Assembly (NCBI GenBank): GCA_051746205.1
Contig: JBNJEU010000053.1
Location: 1-11,389, forward strand
Source: Thiohalospira sp051746205
GTDB taxonomy: Bacteria > Pseudomonadota > Gammaproteobacteria > Thiohalospirales > Thiohalospiraceae
Direction: 5' to 3'
DNA length: 11,389 nucleotides
Part shown: positions 1-7,332 of the stretch, in pieces
Layout: each line of letters opens with the position of its first letter
Position numbering within the stretch: position 1 is the first letter of the stretch
The notes under the pieces: model-generated
The model's input: only the letters and a program-made list of their open reading frames with translations
What the model was told of the DNA's origin: nothing
The model's database searches: none
Position numbers and translations under genes: made by a program

Positions 1-57
1 GAAGGCCGCCAGGAGGGGCGCCAGGAGGGCCTTAAAGAAGGCCTCCTGGAGGGCGAA
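1..57 (+). repeat. In-frame 12-base repeats encoding E-G-x-x
   Basis: Nearly five 12-base units run in frame. Each codes Glu-Gly followed by a variable pair (RQ, RQ, LK, LL, then E-T). The first two units are almost identical in DNA, so unit number could change by slippage without a frameshift. The array probably forms a flexible charged linker or helix before the C-terminal tail. It may begin upstream of the window. Confidence 0.6.
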
Positions 58-210
58 ACGGCCGTGTTCCTCAGATTGTTCGAACGCAGGTTTGGCCAGC
101 AGGCCATGGAGACCCACCGCAAGCGGATTCAGGCGGCGGACCCCGAAACCCTGCTACGCTGGTCGGACCGCATCCTCACCGCCGAAACGGCGGACGAAGT
201 CTTCGATTGA
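1..210 (+). CDS. C-terminal part of an Rpn-family (DUF4351-type) putative nuclease, 5' end outside window
   Basis: The frame is open from base 1 and ends at TGA 208-210, giving 69 residues of a longer protein. It begins with tetrapeptide repeats of the form E-G-x-x and ends in a compact helical tail with L-L-R-W-S-D-R-I-L-T-A-E-T. This is the layout of the C-terminus of Rpn/YhgA-like proteins (recombination-promoting nuclease, putative transposase, PD-(D/E)XK fold), where an E-G-x-x linker leads into a DUF4351-like end. The catalytic N-terminal domain is not in the window, so activity cannot be judged. Rpn genes are often multicopy and patchily distributed, which would suit an accessory locus. 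The gene converges on the helicase gene with 21 bases between the stop codons and no clear terminator. The family call rests on pattern memory only. Confidence 0.7.
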   Translation, partial: EGRQEGRQEGLKEGLLEGETAVFLRLFERRFGQQAMETHRKRIQAADPETLLRWSDRILTAETADEVFD

Positions 211-231
211 ACGGAAGGGATCGCGCCGCCA

Positions 232-3200
232 TCAATCGGCGGCGAACAACGCCCTGACCATCTCCTGATCGATGGGGGCCTCCTCGGCCCCGCGCCCGCC
301 CTGCTGATAGACGCTCTCCGCCAGCCGGCTCTTGTGGGCCTGCATGGTCAGTATCTTCTCCTCCACCGTGCCCTCGGTAACCAGCTTGTAGACGAAGACC
401 GGCTTGTCCTGGCCGATGCGATGGACGCGGTCGGTGGCCTGCTCCTCCACCGCCGGGTTCCACCACGGATCGTAGTGGATCACCGTGTCGGCCTCGGTGA
501 GGTTGAGGCCGACACCGCCGGCCTTGAGGCTGATCAGGAAGAGGCTGGCCTCGCCGGAGCGGAAACGCTCGATGGCTTCGTCACGCTTGCGGGTCTGCCC
601 GGTAAGCTTGGTATACCGGATTCCTTTCCCCTTCAACTCCTGTTCGATGAGGCCCAGCATGGAGGTGAACTGGGAAAAGAGCAGGATCCGCTGTCCCTCC
701 TCGATCATCTCGGGCAGTAGCTCCATGAGCATGTTCAGCTTGGCCGACGGCGCATCGCGCCCCTCGGTGGCCGCCGGCAAGAGGCGCGGGTCACAGCACA
801 CCTGGCGCAGCTTCAACAGGGCATCGAGGATGGTGATCTGGCTGCCCGCCAGTCCCTTCTTTTCGATGGCCTTGCGCACCTTCTCCTCCATGGCCAGGCG
901 GATGCTCTCGTAGAGTTTCGCCTGCTTGCCCTCGATGGGGGTGGTCCGCAGGAGTTCGCTCTTCACGGGCAGCTCGCCGGCCACCACATCCTTGGTCCGC
1001 CGCAGCATGAAGGGGGCGGTACGCCGGGTCAGCTGCCGCAGACGTTCGCTGTCCCCCTGCTTCTCGATGGGCGTGCGGTAGTCGCGAGTGAACTGTTCGC
1101 GATCGCCGAGGAAACCGGGAAGCAGGAAGTCGAACAGCGCCCAGAGTTCGCCCAGGTGGTTCTCCATCGGCGTGCCGGTGAGGCAGAGGCGATGGTCCGC
1201 CTCCAGCGACCGCACCAGGCGCGCGACCTGGGCACGGGGATTCTTGATCTGCTGCGCCTCGTCGAGGATCAGGAAGCTGTAACGCCGCGCGCGCAGCACC
1301 TCGGCGTCGCGCGGCAGCAGCGGGTAGGTGGTGAAGATGACGTCGTGCTCGCCGAGGGTGTCGAAGTGCTTCTTGCGCTCCGGCCCGTGGAGCACCAGCA
1401 CGTCGAGCCCCGGCGTGAATTCCTCGGCCTCGCGCCGCCAGTTGCTCAGCAGACTGGTGGGGGCGACCACCAGGGCCGGCTCGGTCAACCGCCCCGCCTC
1501 CTTCTCGATGGCCAGGTGCGCCAGGGTCTGCACCGTCTTGCCCAGCCCCATGTCGTCGGCGAGCACGCCGGCCAGGTCGTATTCGCGCAGGAACTGCAAC
1601 CAGTTCACGCCCTGTTGCTGATAGGAGCGCAGGGTTCCATTGAAGTCCTCCGGTACGGGCGCCTCGGTCAGCGCCTCGAACCGGGTGAGGTTACGCGCCA
1701 GATCGCGTACCTTCTCGCCGCCCCTCACCGGCAGCTCACCCAGCCGTTCCAGGCGTGGCGCGTCGAATCGCGACAGTCGCACGGCCTCGCCGTCCCCGCT
1801 TCCCAGCCGCTGGTGGAGCTCGAGGACAGTGCGCAGTACCGGCTCGATCTGCTCGCGCGCCACTCGTACATAGTCGTCGGCGTCCACCTCCAGCCAGATC
1901 TGTTCGGGCAGACCGCCGGGTTCGTAGTCCCCGATCAAATCGGTCACCAGGGGCAGCAACGGCACCCTGCGCCCATCCACCTCCATATCGAACTGAAGGT
2001 CGAACCAGTCGCTGCCCTCGTCCACGCGCGCCTCGACGGCGTCGGCGGCGCGCGTGGACGGTACCGACGCGCCTTGCCACTCGATCCGCCATCCCTCCGA
2101 CTCGAGGGTCGCGACCCCCTCGCCCAGGAAGGTGATCCAGTGCTGCAACGCTTGCTGGTCGGTCGGCGCCATGTCGCCGGCCGTATAGAGATCGGACGTC
2201 ACGGAGCCGCCATCACCGAAACCGATGACGCCGGCTTCCAGACCCAGTGCGCTCAATCGCTCCCGGGCGCGCCCCTCGGCCTCCGCATCCCGCTGGACGC
2301 GCACCAGTTCTCCCTCCACTTCGCGAGTGAACACGTCCCCACCACCCGCTCCCTCCGCCACAAGGTCGTCGTAGATGAACCGAAGCTCGGCCCGGGAGCT
2401 GGTCACGTCCTCCTCCACCAGGGTGATGACGAGCTCCGGCACGGGAGCCTCTCCGACAATCTCCCGCAGTTCCACCGGGGCCGGTGTCGGCATCCAGGGA
2501 TAGTGGAGCAGGATCTCGCGCGACAGCGCCTCGGCCTCGGCCCGGGAGACCATCGGGGCGTTGTTGATGCGCTCCAGCCACTCCGCGCTCATCCCCTTGG
2601 GGAGGTTCAGGGGACCGATTTGTCCGCCATCGAGGTCCACGTAATGCGGCGGCGAGGTGGGGATGATCCGGGCATCGCCGGGGGTAATCCGGACTTCGAG
2701 TTGCAGCTGCCCGCCGGCAACCTCGTTCCACTCCAGTGCAACCTCGCGCGTCTCGCCCCGCGAGGCCGGGCCCGCACTGGGTTTCTCCCGGTCGATCTGG
2801 TCCTCCAGGAAGAGACGGTCGGTGGCCAGCATGCGCTCCAGGGCCATCGCCCCCGCCGCTCCGCGCAGCACGGCGTGATTGCTCGCTTCGGTTGCCGAGG
2901 CCGCCAGCATGTCGAGCGTCTCGCTGTCCCCTTCCCGCATGCAGGCCGCATACTCCCCGTGGGTCAGGCGCAGACGGCTCAGGGGGACCGATCGCCCCCG
3001 ATTGAATTGCCCGTCCTTGCGCCGCCGCGTGGCGATGCGCAGGGCCACGCGCCATTGTTCGCTAAAGTCATCGACCCCGAGGTGGAAGAGCAGGTGTTCG
3101 CGGGCGTAGGGGTCCGCCGGCTCCGACGCGGTGCCGCAGGCCGCGGCCAGCCACTGGCCGAAATCGTGCGCCGATAGTCCCGCCGAGCCGGTCCGGGCCA

Positions 3201-3507
3201 TCTGTTCCCGCAGCCCCAGGCAGGCGGAGACGACATGCTTGCAGTTGAATTCCACCGGGCATGAGCAGAGGCCATCGAGGCGCACGGGCTCGCCGGTGGC
3301 CTCATCGAACTCCACCAGCACATCCTGTTCGTAGGGCTTGCCACGACTCCCCTCGGTCTCGGCGGTGAAGTGGAGGTCCTCGTCCGTCTGGTTGTGGATC
3401 TGGTAGTTGCCGGTCAATCGCTTGCGATGGTATTGCCGGCCCCGTTCGAACGATCCGGAATCGGTGGACCGGCGCAGGAAGGCCTCGTCGATTCGGGGTG
3501 GGTGCAT
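232..3507 (-). CDS. SWIM zinc-finger SNF2-family DEAD/DEAH-box helicase/translocase
   Basis: This is a predicted ATP-driven double-stranded DNA translocase of 1091 residues in the cytoplasm. A SWIM-type zinc finger lies near the N-terminus (C81-x-C83, C89-x-H91). A long region (about 110-600) shows no motif I recognise. The SNF2 ATPase core then has Q-motif-like L-R-S-Y-Q at 626-630, Walker A D-M-G-L-G-K-T at 652-658, Walker B D-E-A-Q at 749-752 and L-T-G-T-P at 776-780. The helicase C domain includes S-L-K-A-G-G-V-G-L-N-L at 993-1003 and motif VI Q-A-T-D-R-V-H-R-I-G-Q at 1023-1033. All core motifs are intact. The SWIM finger and the different N-terminal half argue against RapA/HepA. The ATG at 3507 has only a weak Shine-Dalgarno. 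The gene lies 95 bases downstream of the chemoreceptor on the same strand but has its own candidate promoter. A role in DNA repair, transcription recycling or defence cannot be decided from sequence. Confidence 0.95.
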   Translation of the reverse strand: MHPPRIDEAFLRRSTDSGSFERGRQYHRKRLTGNYQIHNQTDEDLHFTAETEGSRGKPYEQDVLVEFDEATGEPVRLDGLCSCPVEFNCKHVVSACLGLREQMARTGSAGLSAHDFGQWLAAACGTASEPADPYAREHLLFHLGVDDFSEQWRVALRIATRRRKDGQFNRGRSVPLSRLRLTHGEYAACMREGDSETLDMLAASATEASNHAVLRGAAGAMALERMLATDRLFLEDQIDREKPSAGPASRGETREVALEWNEVAGGQLQLEVRITPGDARIIPTSPPHYVDLDGGQIGPLNLPKGMSAEWLERINNAPMVSRAEAEALSREILLHYPWMPTPAPVELREIVGEAPVPELVITLVEEDVTSSRAELRFIYDDLVAEGAGGGDVFTREVEGELVRVQRDAEAEGRARERLSALGLEAGVIGFGDGGSVTSDLYTAGDMAPTDQQALQHWITFLGEGVATLESEGWRIEWQGASVPSTRAADAVEARVDEGSDWFDLQFDMEVDGRRVPLLPLVTDLIGDYEPGGLPEQIWLEVDADDYVRVAREQIEPVLRTVLELHQRLGSGDGEAVRLSRFDAPRLERLGELPVRGGEKVRDLARNLTRFEALTEAPVPEDFNGTLRSYQQQGVNWLQFLREYDLAGVLADDMGLGKTVQTLAHLAIEKEAGRLTEPALVVAPTSLLSNWRREAEEFTPGLDVLVLHGPERKKHFDTLGEHDVIFTTYPLLPRDAEVLRARRYSFLILDEAQQIKNPRAQVARLVRSLEADHRLCLTGTPMENHLGELWALFDFLLPGFLGDREQFTRDYRTPIEKQGDSERLRQLTRRTAPFMLRRTKDVVAGELPVKSELLRTTPIEGKQAKLYESIRLAMEEKVRKAIEKKGLAGSQITILDALLKLRQVCCDPRLLPAATEGRDAPSAKLNMLMELLPEMIEEGQRILLFSQFTSMLGLIEQELKGKGIRYTKLTGQTRKRDEAIERFRSGEASLFLISLKAGGVGLNLTEADTVIHYDPWWNPAVEEQATDRVHRIGQDKPVFVYKLVTEGTVEEKILTMQAHKSRLAESVYQQGGRGAEEAPIDQEMVRALFAAD

Positions 3508-3516
3508 GACGTTTCA

Positions 3517-3546
3517 CGATCCATGGGTGGGGATGCCCCATGATCG
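3517..3546. promoter_or_regulatory. Imperfect dyad next to the helicase start codon
   Basis: The arms are CGAT-c-CATGGG (3517-3527) and CCCATG-ATCG (3537-3546), ten paired bases each side with one bulged base and a 9-base loop. A competing inner pairing TGGGG/CCCCA (3528-3532, 3536-3540) is also possible. The dyad begins 9 bases upstream of the helicase ATG and overlaps the candidate -10. It could therefore be an operator, or a leader hairpin covering the ribosome-binding region. Confidence 0.45.
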
Positions 3547-3569
3547 CCGGTTCATGGATACCGAATCAA
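3540..3569 (-). promoter_or_regulatory. Candidate sigma-70 promoter for the helicase gene
   Basis: Read on the - strand, TTGATT (3569-3564) and GATCAT (3545-3540) are separated by 18 bases. Each matches its hexamer consensus at 4 of 6 positions. Predicted transcription would start near 3533, leaving a leader of about 25 bases. No better pair was seen in the 95-base gap. A weak CTCGG/CCGAG inverted repeat at 3576-3597 lies between this site and the chemoreceptor stop but has no T-run, so it is not called a terminator. Confidence 0.3.
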
Positions 3570-3602
3570 TGGCCGCTCGGAGATGCGCCCAACCGAGGAG
3601 GT

Positions 3603-5255
3603 TTATCCCCCCACCTCGTCCGCCTTCACCTTGAATCGCGTGATCAACTGACGCAGTCCGGCGATCTCCTCGCTGATCTTCTCGGTGGCGTCCGACGACT
3701 CCTGTACGGTGCTCAAGGACTCCTGGGCCACGCCGGCAATCGCGTTGATGCGCTCGTCCACCTCGCTGACCACCTCGGTCTGTTCCTCGGCGGCGGTGGC
3801 GATCTGGCCGTTCATCTGCGAAATGGAGTCCACCGAATCAACGATGCGCTCCAGGGCGGCACCGGTCTTCTCCGCCTCCTCGCGACTGGTCTGCGCCGCC
3901 GACTGGCTGGCCTCCATGACACTCACCGCCTCGCGGGCCTGGCCCTGCAACCGCTCGATGATGGCGCGAATGTCGTTGGTGGAATCGTGGGTCCGCCCGG
4001 CCAGGCTGCGGACCTCGTCGGCGACCACGGCGAAGCCGCGACCCGCCTCACCGGCCCGGGCCGCCTCGATGGCCGCGTTCAGCGCCAGCAGATTGGTCTG
4101 GTCCGAGATCTCGGTGATCATGTTGAGCACGTCGGTGATCTTCTGGCTGTCCGCCTCCAGCTCGTGGATGGTGGCCGCGGCCTCTTCCACCTTGCCGGCC
4201 AGGGTATTGATGCGTTCCACGGTGCCGGTGACCACGTGCTGCCCGTCCCGCGCCGCCTCGTTGGCCCGACCGGCGGAATCGGCCGCCTCGCTGGTGTTGC
4301 GCGCCACCTCCTGCTCGGTGGCCGCCATCTCGTTGACCGAGGTCGCCACCTGTTCGATGTCGCTGTGCTGTTTCTCGACGCCCTCTTCCAGCGAGGTCGC
4401 CGAAACCAGGAAATCGGTGATGGAGAGATTTACCCGGGCGGTGGCGTCGTTGATCTCGTCGAGGATCCCGGACAGTTCGCTGACCATGCCGTCCAGAGCG
4501 CCCATCAGGGTGCCGATCTCGTCCTTGCGCCCCAGCAGCGACGGATCCACGCGCCGGGTCAGATCCCCCCTGGCGACGGCCCGGGCCACCTCGACGCCCT
4601 GACGCAGCGGTCGACCGATGGAGACCGCCAGGGCAATGGCCAGAGCGACGGCAAACAGCGTCGCGAGAATCGAACCCGTGGTGCCGGTGTACTTGACCAC
4701 TGTGTAGGTGTGCATGGAATCGGTATAGAGTTCACGACCCAGACGGTCCTGGGCCTCGATCATATCCCAGACCTGACCGTCCAGTTCGGCGTAGCTGCTC
4801 TCCATGCTTCGCAGGCCCGCGGCGGTCAGGGTCCGGCCCTCGTCGGCCCGTTCGTAGAGGGCCCGGGTATCCCGGCGGAAGTCCTCCCACGCGTCCGCCA
4901 TGGAATCGTAGGCCGGCATGGCATCGGTCCGTCGACAGTGATCCTCACAGGCGACCATCAACTCCTCGATGCGCGCGATGCCCTTGTCGGCCCGCTCCAC
5001 CAGCGCCTGGCGCTCTTCGTCCTGACCAGCGCGCCGGACGGCATGCGCGTTGGCCCGGAGTTCGGCCAAGTGCCGCTGCATCTCGGAGAGTTCGATGATG
5101 TGGTCGAAGCGATCATCGTAGAGGGTCTGAAGCTGGCCGGCGATGCGTGCGGACCCGAGTACGCCCACCAGAGCGCCGACAACGATCAGGATGACCATCA
5201 CCCCGAATGCGGCCAGGAGCTTGTCCCGAACCTTCATGTTACGGAATAGATTCAT
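3603..5255 (-). CDS. Methyl-accepting chemotaxis protein (transmembrane chemoreceptor)
   Basis: This inner-membrane receptor would signal through CheW/CheA to a flagellar or pilus chemotaxis system. Residues are counted from the ATG at 5261. The first membrane helix is at about 15-37, followed by a periplasmic four-helix-bundle-like sensor domain (about 38-192), a second membrane helix (193-215) and HAMP (about 214-267). A long cytoplasmic coiled coil ends in the conserved hairpin tip E-I-S-D-Q-T-N-L-L-A-L-N-A-A-I-E-A-A-R at 384-402. The ligand is unknown. The periplasmic domain has a C105-E-D-H108-C109 cluster, which is unusual. There is no C-terminal CheR-binding pentapeptide. The start is placed at 5255 rather than 5261 because the GGAGG at 5265-5269 is 9 bases from 5255 but only 3 from 5261. 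Starting at 5255 gives 550 residues. No che genes are visible nearby, so this is an orphan receptor. Confidence 0.93.
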   Translation of the reverse strand: MNLFRNMKVRDKLLAAFGVMVILIVVGALVGVLGSARIAGQLQTLYDDRFDHIIELSEMQRHLAELRANAHAVRRAGQDEERQALVERADKGIARIEELMVACEDHCRRTDAMPAYDSMADAWEDFRRDTRALYERADEGRTLTAAGLRSMESSYAELDGQVWDMIEAQDRLGRELYTDSMHTYTVVKYTGTTGSILATLFAVALAIALAVSIGRPLRQGVEVARAVARGDLTRRVDPSLLGRKDEIGTLMGALDGMVSELSGILDEINDATARVNLSITDFLVSATSLEEGVEKQHSDIEQVATSVNEMAATEQEVARNTSEAADSAGRANEAARDGQHVVTGTVERINTLAGKVEEAAATIHELEADSQKITDVLNMITEISDQTNLLALNAAIEAARAGEAGRGFAVVADEVRSLAGRTHDSTNDIRAIIERLQGQAREAVSVMEASQSAAQTSREEAEKTGAALERIVDSVDSISQMNGQIATAAEEQTEVVSEVDERINAIAGVAQESLSTVQESSDATEKISEEIAGLRQLITRFKVKADEVGG

Positions 5256-5262
5256 CTGCATG

Positions 5263-5269
5263 CTCCTCC
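5263..5269 (-). promoter_or_regulatory. Ribosome-binding site that decides the chemoreceptor start
   Basis: On the - strand the sequence reads GGAGGAG directly upstream of two in-frame ATGs. It is too close to the first ATG (5261) and correctly spaced, 7-9 bases, from the second (5255). The second is therefore preferred. Confidence 0.6.
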
Positions 5270-5361
5270 GGCTCGGTGTTCCCTCGTCTTGTTATTGCCC
5301 CGAGTCCGTTCACGCCCACGCGCCTCCAGTAGCGGCCCGTGCAGGGTCTCCTTGACAAGGC

Positions 5362-5390
5362 TGGACACCCTTCAGCCAGCTTTGCACACT
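5362..5390 (+). promoter_or_regulatory. Weak candidate promoter for elyC in the divergent gap
   Basis: TGGACA (5362-5367, 5 of 6 to consensus) is followed after 17 bases by CACACT (5385-5390, 3 of 6, keeping A2 and T6). A perfect TTGACA also lies at 5352-5357 but has no fitting -10. An imperfect hairpin (AAG-g-CTGG at 5357-5364 with CCAGCTT at 5376-5382) overlaps the spacer. For the divergent chemoreceptor gene no convincing promoter was found in 5270-5350. Confidence 0.25.
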
Positions 5391-5407
5391 AATCGCCGGA
5401 ATGCGAC

Positions 5408-6193
5408 ATGCGGATGGAACACATGGCCCAGTTCTTCGCCACCTTTCTGCTGCCGGTCCCCCTGGTGATCATCGGCCTGCTGATCGGATTGCTGCTGCTC
5501 CGGCTCGACCATCGGCGCAGCGGGACGGCGATCGTGGCGGGCAGCGCACTGCTGCTGGCATTGTTCGCCTGGCCCCCGTTCGGGGCCTGGCTGGTGGGGC
5601 CACTGGAGCGCCAGTACACGCCCATCACGGATCCCGCCGCCCTGGCTGCATTGACCAGGCCGGAACGCGTGGGGCCGGTGCGAGTGCTCGTGCTCGGCGC
5701 CGGCCACTGGCCCAGCGCCGAACGCCCCTTGAGCAGTGAGCTCAGCGCCACGGCCATCGCCCGGCTGGCCGAGGGGGTGCGACTCCATCGCGCGCTACCC
5801 GGTTCCCGACTGGTCACCTCGGGCGCCGGCGAGCCGCCGAGCATGGCCGCCACGGCGGCGGCGCTGGCGCGAAGCTGGGGCATCGAGGCGGTCGACATCC
5901 ATCCGACGCCCGCAAACACGGCTCAGGAGGCCCGAGTGGCGGCCGAGCGCTTCGGCGACGCCCCGCTGGTCCTGGTGACCTCCGCCTCGCACATGCCGCG
6001 CGCGATGGCGCTGTTCCGCGCCCGGGGGCTGGATCCGGTCCCGGCCCCCACCCACTACCTGCATCCGCCTCCGGAAGCCGATCTCTGGCGGGTGCGCGCC
6101 CAGCGCCCCTCGGCCACCGGCCTGCGCATGAGCGAGCGGGCCATCTACGAATATCTCGGTCTGGCCTGGGCGCAACTGCGCGGCACGATCTGA
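5408..6193 (+). CDS. elyC: ElyC-like envelope biogenesis factor (DUF218/SanA/YdcF family)
   Basis: This inner-membrane protein of 261 residues has two N-terminal membrane helices (about 10-31 and 41-63) followed by a DUF218 domain. Visible DUF218 landmarks are V-L-V-L-G-A-G at 93-99, S-G-A-G-E at 138-142, N-T-A-Q-E-A at 170-175 and T-S-A-S-H-M-P-R-A at 191-199. The length, paired N-terminal helices, an L-L-P-x-P-L motif in the first helix and the G-D-A-P...P-V-P-A-P stretch match E. coli ElyC (259 residues) as I remember it. That protein is linked to peptidoglycan and undecaprenyl-phosphate metabolism at low temperature. The exact reaction of the family is not settled. The first ATG is used, but in-frame ATGs at 5414 and 5423 are possible and none has a strong Shine-Dalgarno. 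The gene is divergent from the chemoreceptor and ends 58 bases before the glutaredoxin gene. Confidence 0.88.
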   Translation: MRMEHMAQFFATFLLPVPLVIIGLLIGLLLLRLDHRRSGTAIVAGSALLLALFAWPPFGAWLVGPLERQYTPITDPAALAALTRPERVGPVRVLVLGAGHWPSAERPLSSELSATAIARLAEGVRLHRALPGSRLVTSGAGEPPSMAATAAALARSWGIEAVDIHPTPANTAQEARVAAERFGDAPLVLVTSASHMPRAMALFRARGLDPVPAPTHYLHPPPEADLWRVRAQRPSATGLRMSERAIYEYLGLAWAQLRGTI

Positions 6194-6216
6194 GAGCCGC
6201 TGGACCGGGTCGGCTA

Positions 6217-6245
6217 TTGGCCCCCCGTACAAAGCGTGCCATGAT
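6217..6245 (+). promoter_or_regulatory. Candidate sigma-70 promoter for the glutaredoxin-rhomboid unit
   Basis: TTGGCC (6217-6222) and CATGAT (6240-6245, 4 of 6) are exactly 17 bases apart. A start of transcription 7 bases after the -10 would fall at about 6252, the A of the glutaredoxin ATG, so the transcript may be leaderless. No Shine-Dalgarno precedes that ATG, which fits. Read-through from elyC is the alternative source of transcript. Confidence 0.4.
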
Positions 6246-6251
6246 CCGACC

Positions 6252-6653
6252 ATGCGAATCCTGATCCGATACTTCTTCCGTGGTGTGCGCCTGGTGCTCA
6301 CACCGTTCATGCTCATTGGCAGCGCTCTGACGAAACCGAAACCCGTGGAGCGTGATCCCGAGGACCAGGCGCGAGTGGACGAGGAGGCGAAGTCGCTGGC
6401 CCTCTACCACTTCCCCGCCTGCCCCTTCTGCATCAAGGTGCGCCGCGAGGTGGCGCGGCTCGGGATCCCGCTGGAACTGCGCGACGCCCAGCACGACGCC
6501 GATCACAAGGCGACCCTGGAGCGCGAGGGCGGGCGCCCCCAGGTCCCCTGCTTGCGCATCGCCATGGAAGACGGCCGCGTGACCTGGCTCTACGAATCCG
6601 ACGCCATCAACCGCTACCTGCACGAGCGCTTCCCGCCGCCAGCGGACCAGTGA
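6252..6653 (+). CDS. Membrane-anchored glutaredoxin-like thiol oxidoreductase
   Basis: The protein has 133 residues. An Arg-rich N-terminus with a short hydrophobic segment (about 13-27) looks like a membrane anchor. A charged linker (28-47) leads into a thioredoxin fold of the glutaredoxin/GST-N type. The active site is C57-P-F-C60, and the cis-proline is in V-P-C at 98-100. The glutathione-site-like end has Y-E-S-D-A-I-N at 115-121. The domain most resembles the N-terminal part of glutaredoxin 2 and GST-N-like proteins, so a dithiol disulfide reductase role with glutathione is likely but the substrate is unknown. The anchor is short and has positive charges on both sides, so its orientation is uncertain. 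A cytoplasmic-facing domain is the natural guess. The rhomboid gene follows after 1 base. No Shine-Dalgarno is visible before the ATG. Confidence 0.88.
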   Translation: MRILIRYFFRGVRLVLTPFMLIGSALTKPKPVERDPEDQARVDEEAKSLALYHFPACPFCIKVRREVARLGIPLELRDAQHDADHKATLEREGGRPQVPCLRIAMEDGRVTWLYESDAINRYLHERFPPPADQ

Positions 6654-6654
6654 G

Positions 6655-7308
6655 ATGACCACGACCCGGTATGTCGCCTTTCCACCGGTCATCACGCTGC
6701 TGCTGCTGACCAACAGCTTCATTTTCCTGTTGCAGTCACAGGCCTTCCCGTCGCTGCTGGCCTGGTTCGCCCTGTGGCCGGCGGGTACACCGGAGACGGT
6801 GTTCATGGACGGGCAACTGACCACCGTCCCCGACTTCGAGATCTGGCAGCTCGTCAGTTACGGCTTCCTCCACGGCGGTCTGCTCCATCTGCTGGTCAAC
6901 CTCTTCGCCCTGTGGATGTTCGGAGTCCCCCTGGAAAACGTGTGGGGGTCGCGGCGTTTCGCCTTCTATTTCTTCTTCTGCATGGTCGGTGCCGGAGTGG
7001 TCCAGCTCTGGGTCTCTTCCATGGCCGCCGGGGACGGGAACATCTATCCAACGGTAGGGGCCTCCGGGGGCGTCTTCGGGATCCTGCTCGCCTTCGCCAT
7101 GACCTGGCCCAACCAGCGTCTGGTCCTCCTGTTTCCGCCCATCCCCATCAAGGCGAAGTGGTTCGTGGTGCTCTTCGGCGCCTTCTCGCTCTGGGCCGGA
7201 GTCACCGGCAGCATGGCCGGGGTGGCGCATTTCGCCCACCTGGGCGGACTGCTCTTCGGCCTGCTGCTGATGCTCTGGTGGCGCGCCCGGAGTGCCCGCC
7301 TCCCCTGA
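6655..7308 (+). CDS. Rhomboid-family intramembrane serine protease
   Basis: A polytopic inner-membrane protease of 217 residues, the size of a basic six-helix bacterial rhomboid. The catalytic pair is visible: G-A-S137-G-G in one helix and H195 in A-H195-L-G-G in a later helix. The H78-L-L-V-N82 motif typical of the family precedes them and supplies oxyanion-site residues. Six or so hydrophobic segments are seen from residue 11 to 209. It cleaves single-pass membrane proteins within or next to the membrane. The substrate is not evident, but the upstream gene encodes a protein with a short N-terminal membrane anchor and is almost certainly co-transcribed. The start ATG at 6655 lies 1 base after the glutaredoxin stop, so translation is probably coupled. 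No GlpG-type N-terminal cytoplasmic domain is present. Confidence 0.94.
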   Translation: MTTTRYVAFPPVITLLLLTNSFIFLLQSQAFPSLLAWFALWPAGTPETVFMDGQLTTVPDFEIWQLVSYGFLHGGLLHLLVNLFALWMFGVPLENVWGSRRFAFYFFFCMVGAGVVQLWVSSMAAGDGNIYPTVGASGGVFGILLAFAMTWPNQRLVLLFPPIPIKAKWFVVLFGAFSLWAGVTGSMAGVAHFAHLGGLLFGLLLMLWWRARSARLP

Positions 7309-7332
7309 CCATCGCTTGCAGCGGTCACGATT

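Noticed and set aside
28..43. GGCCTT-AAAG-AAGGCC hairpin
   Set aside because: It lies inside the coding E-G-x-x repeat of the partial nuclease gene and is explained by the repeat codons.
2213..3055. A 280-codon open frame on the - strand inside the helicase
   Set aside because: Out of frame with the helicase, which reads through without interruption. No motif.
1156..3177. A 673-codon open frame on the + strand
   Set aside because: Antisense to the intact SNF2 helicase. Its composition is rich in H, Q, R, G and L as expected from the complement of a high-GC gene, with no motif.
3576..3597. CTCGG/CCGAG inverted repeat after the chemoreceptor stop as a terminator
   Set aside because: A 5-bp stem with a 12-base loop and no T-run on the - strand is too weak to call.
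3540..5249. A 569-codon open frame on the + strand
   Set aside because: Antisense to the chemoreceptor, with low-complexity complement composition and no domain. It also crosses the gap between two real genes.
5292..5299. Possible sigma-28 promoter for the chemoreceptor (GGCAATAA on the - strand)
   Set aside because: The -10 is 6 of 8 to consensus, but no TAAA -35 element occurs at the required spacing of about 15 bases.
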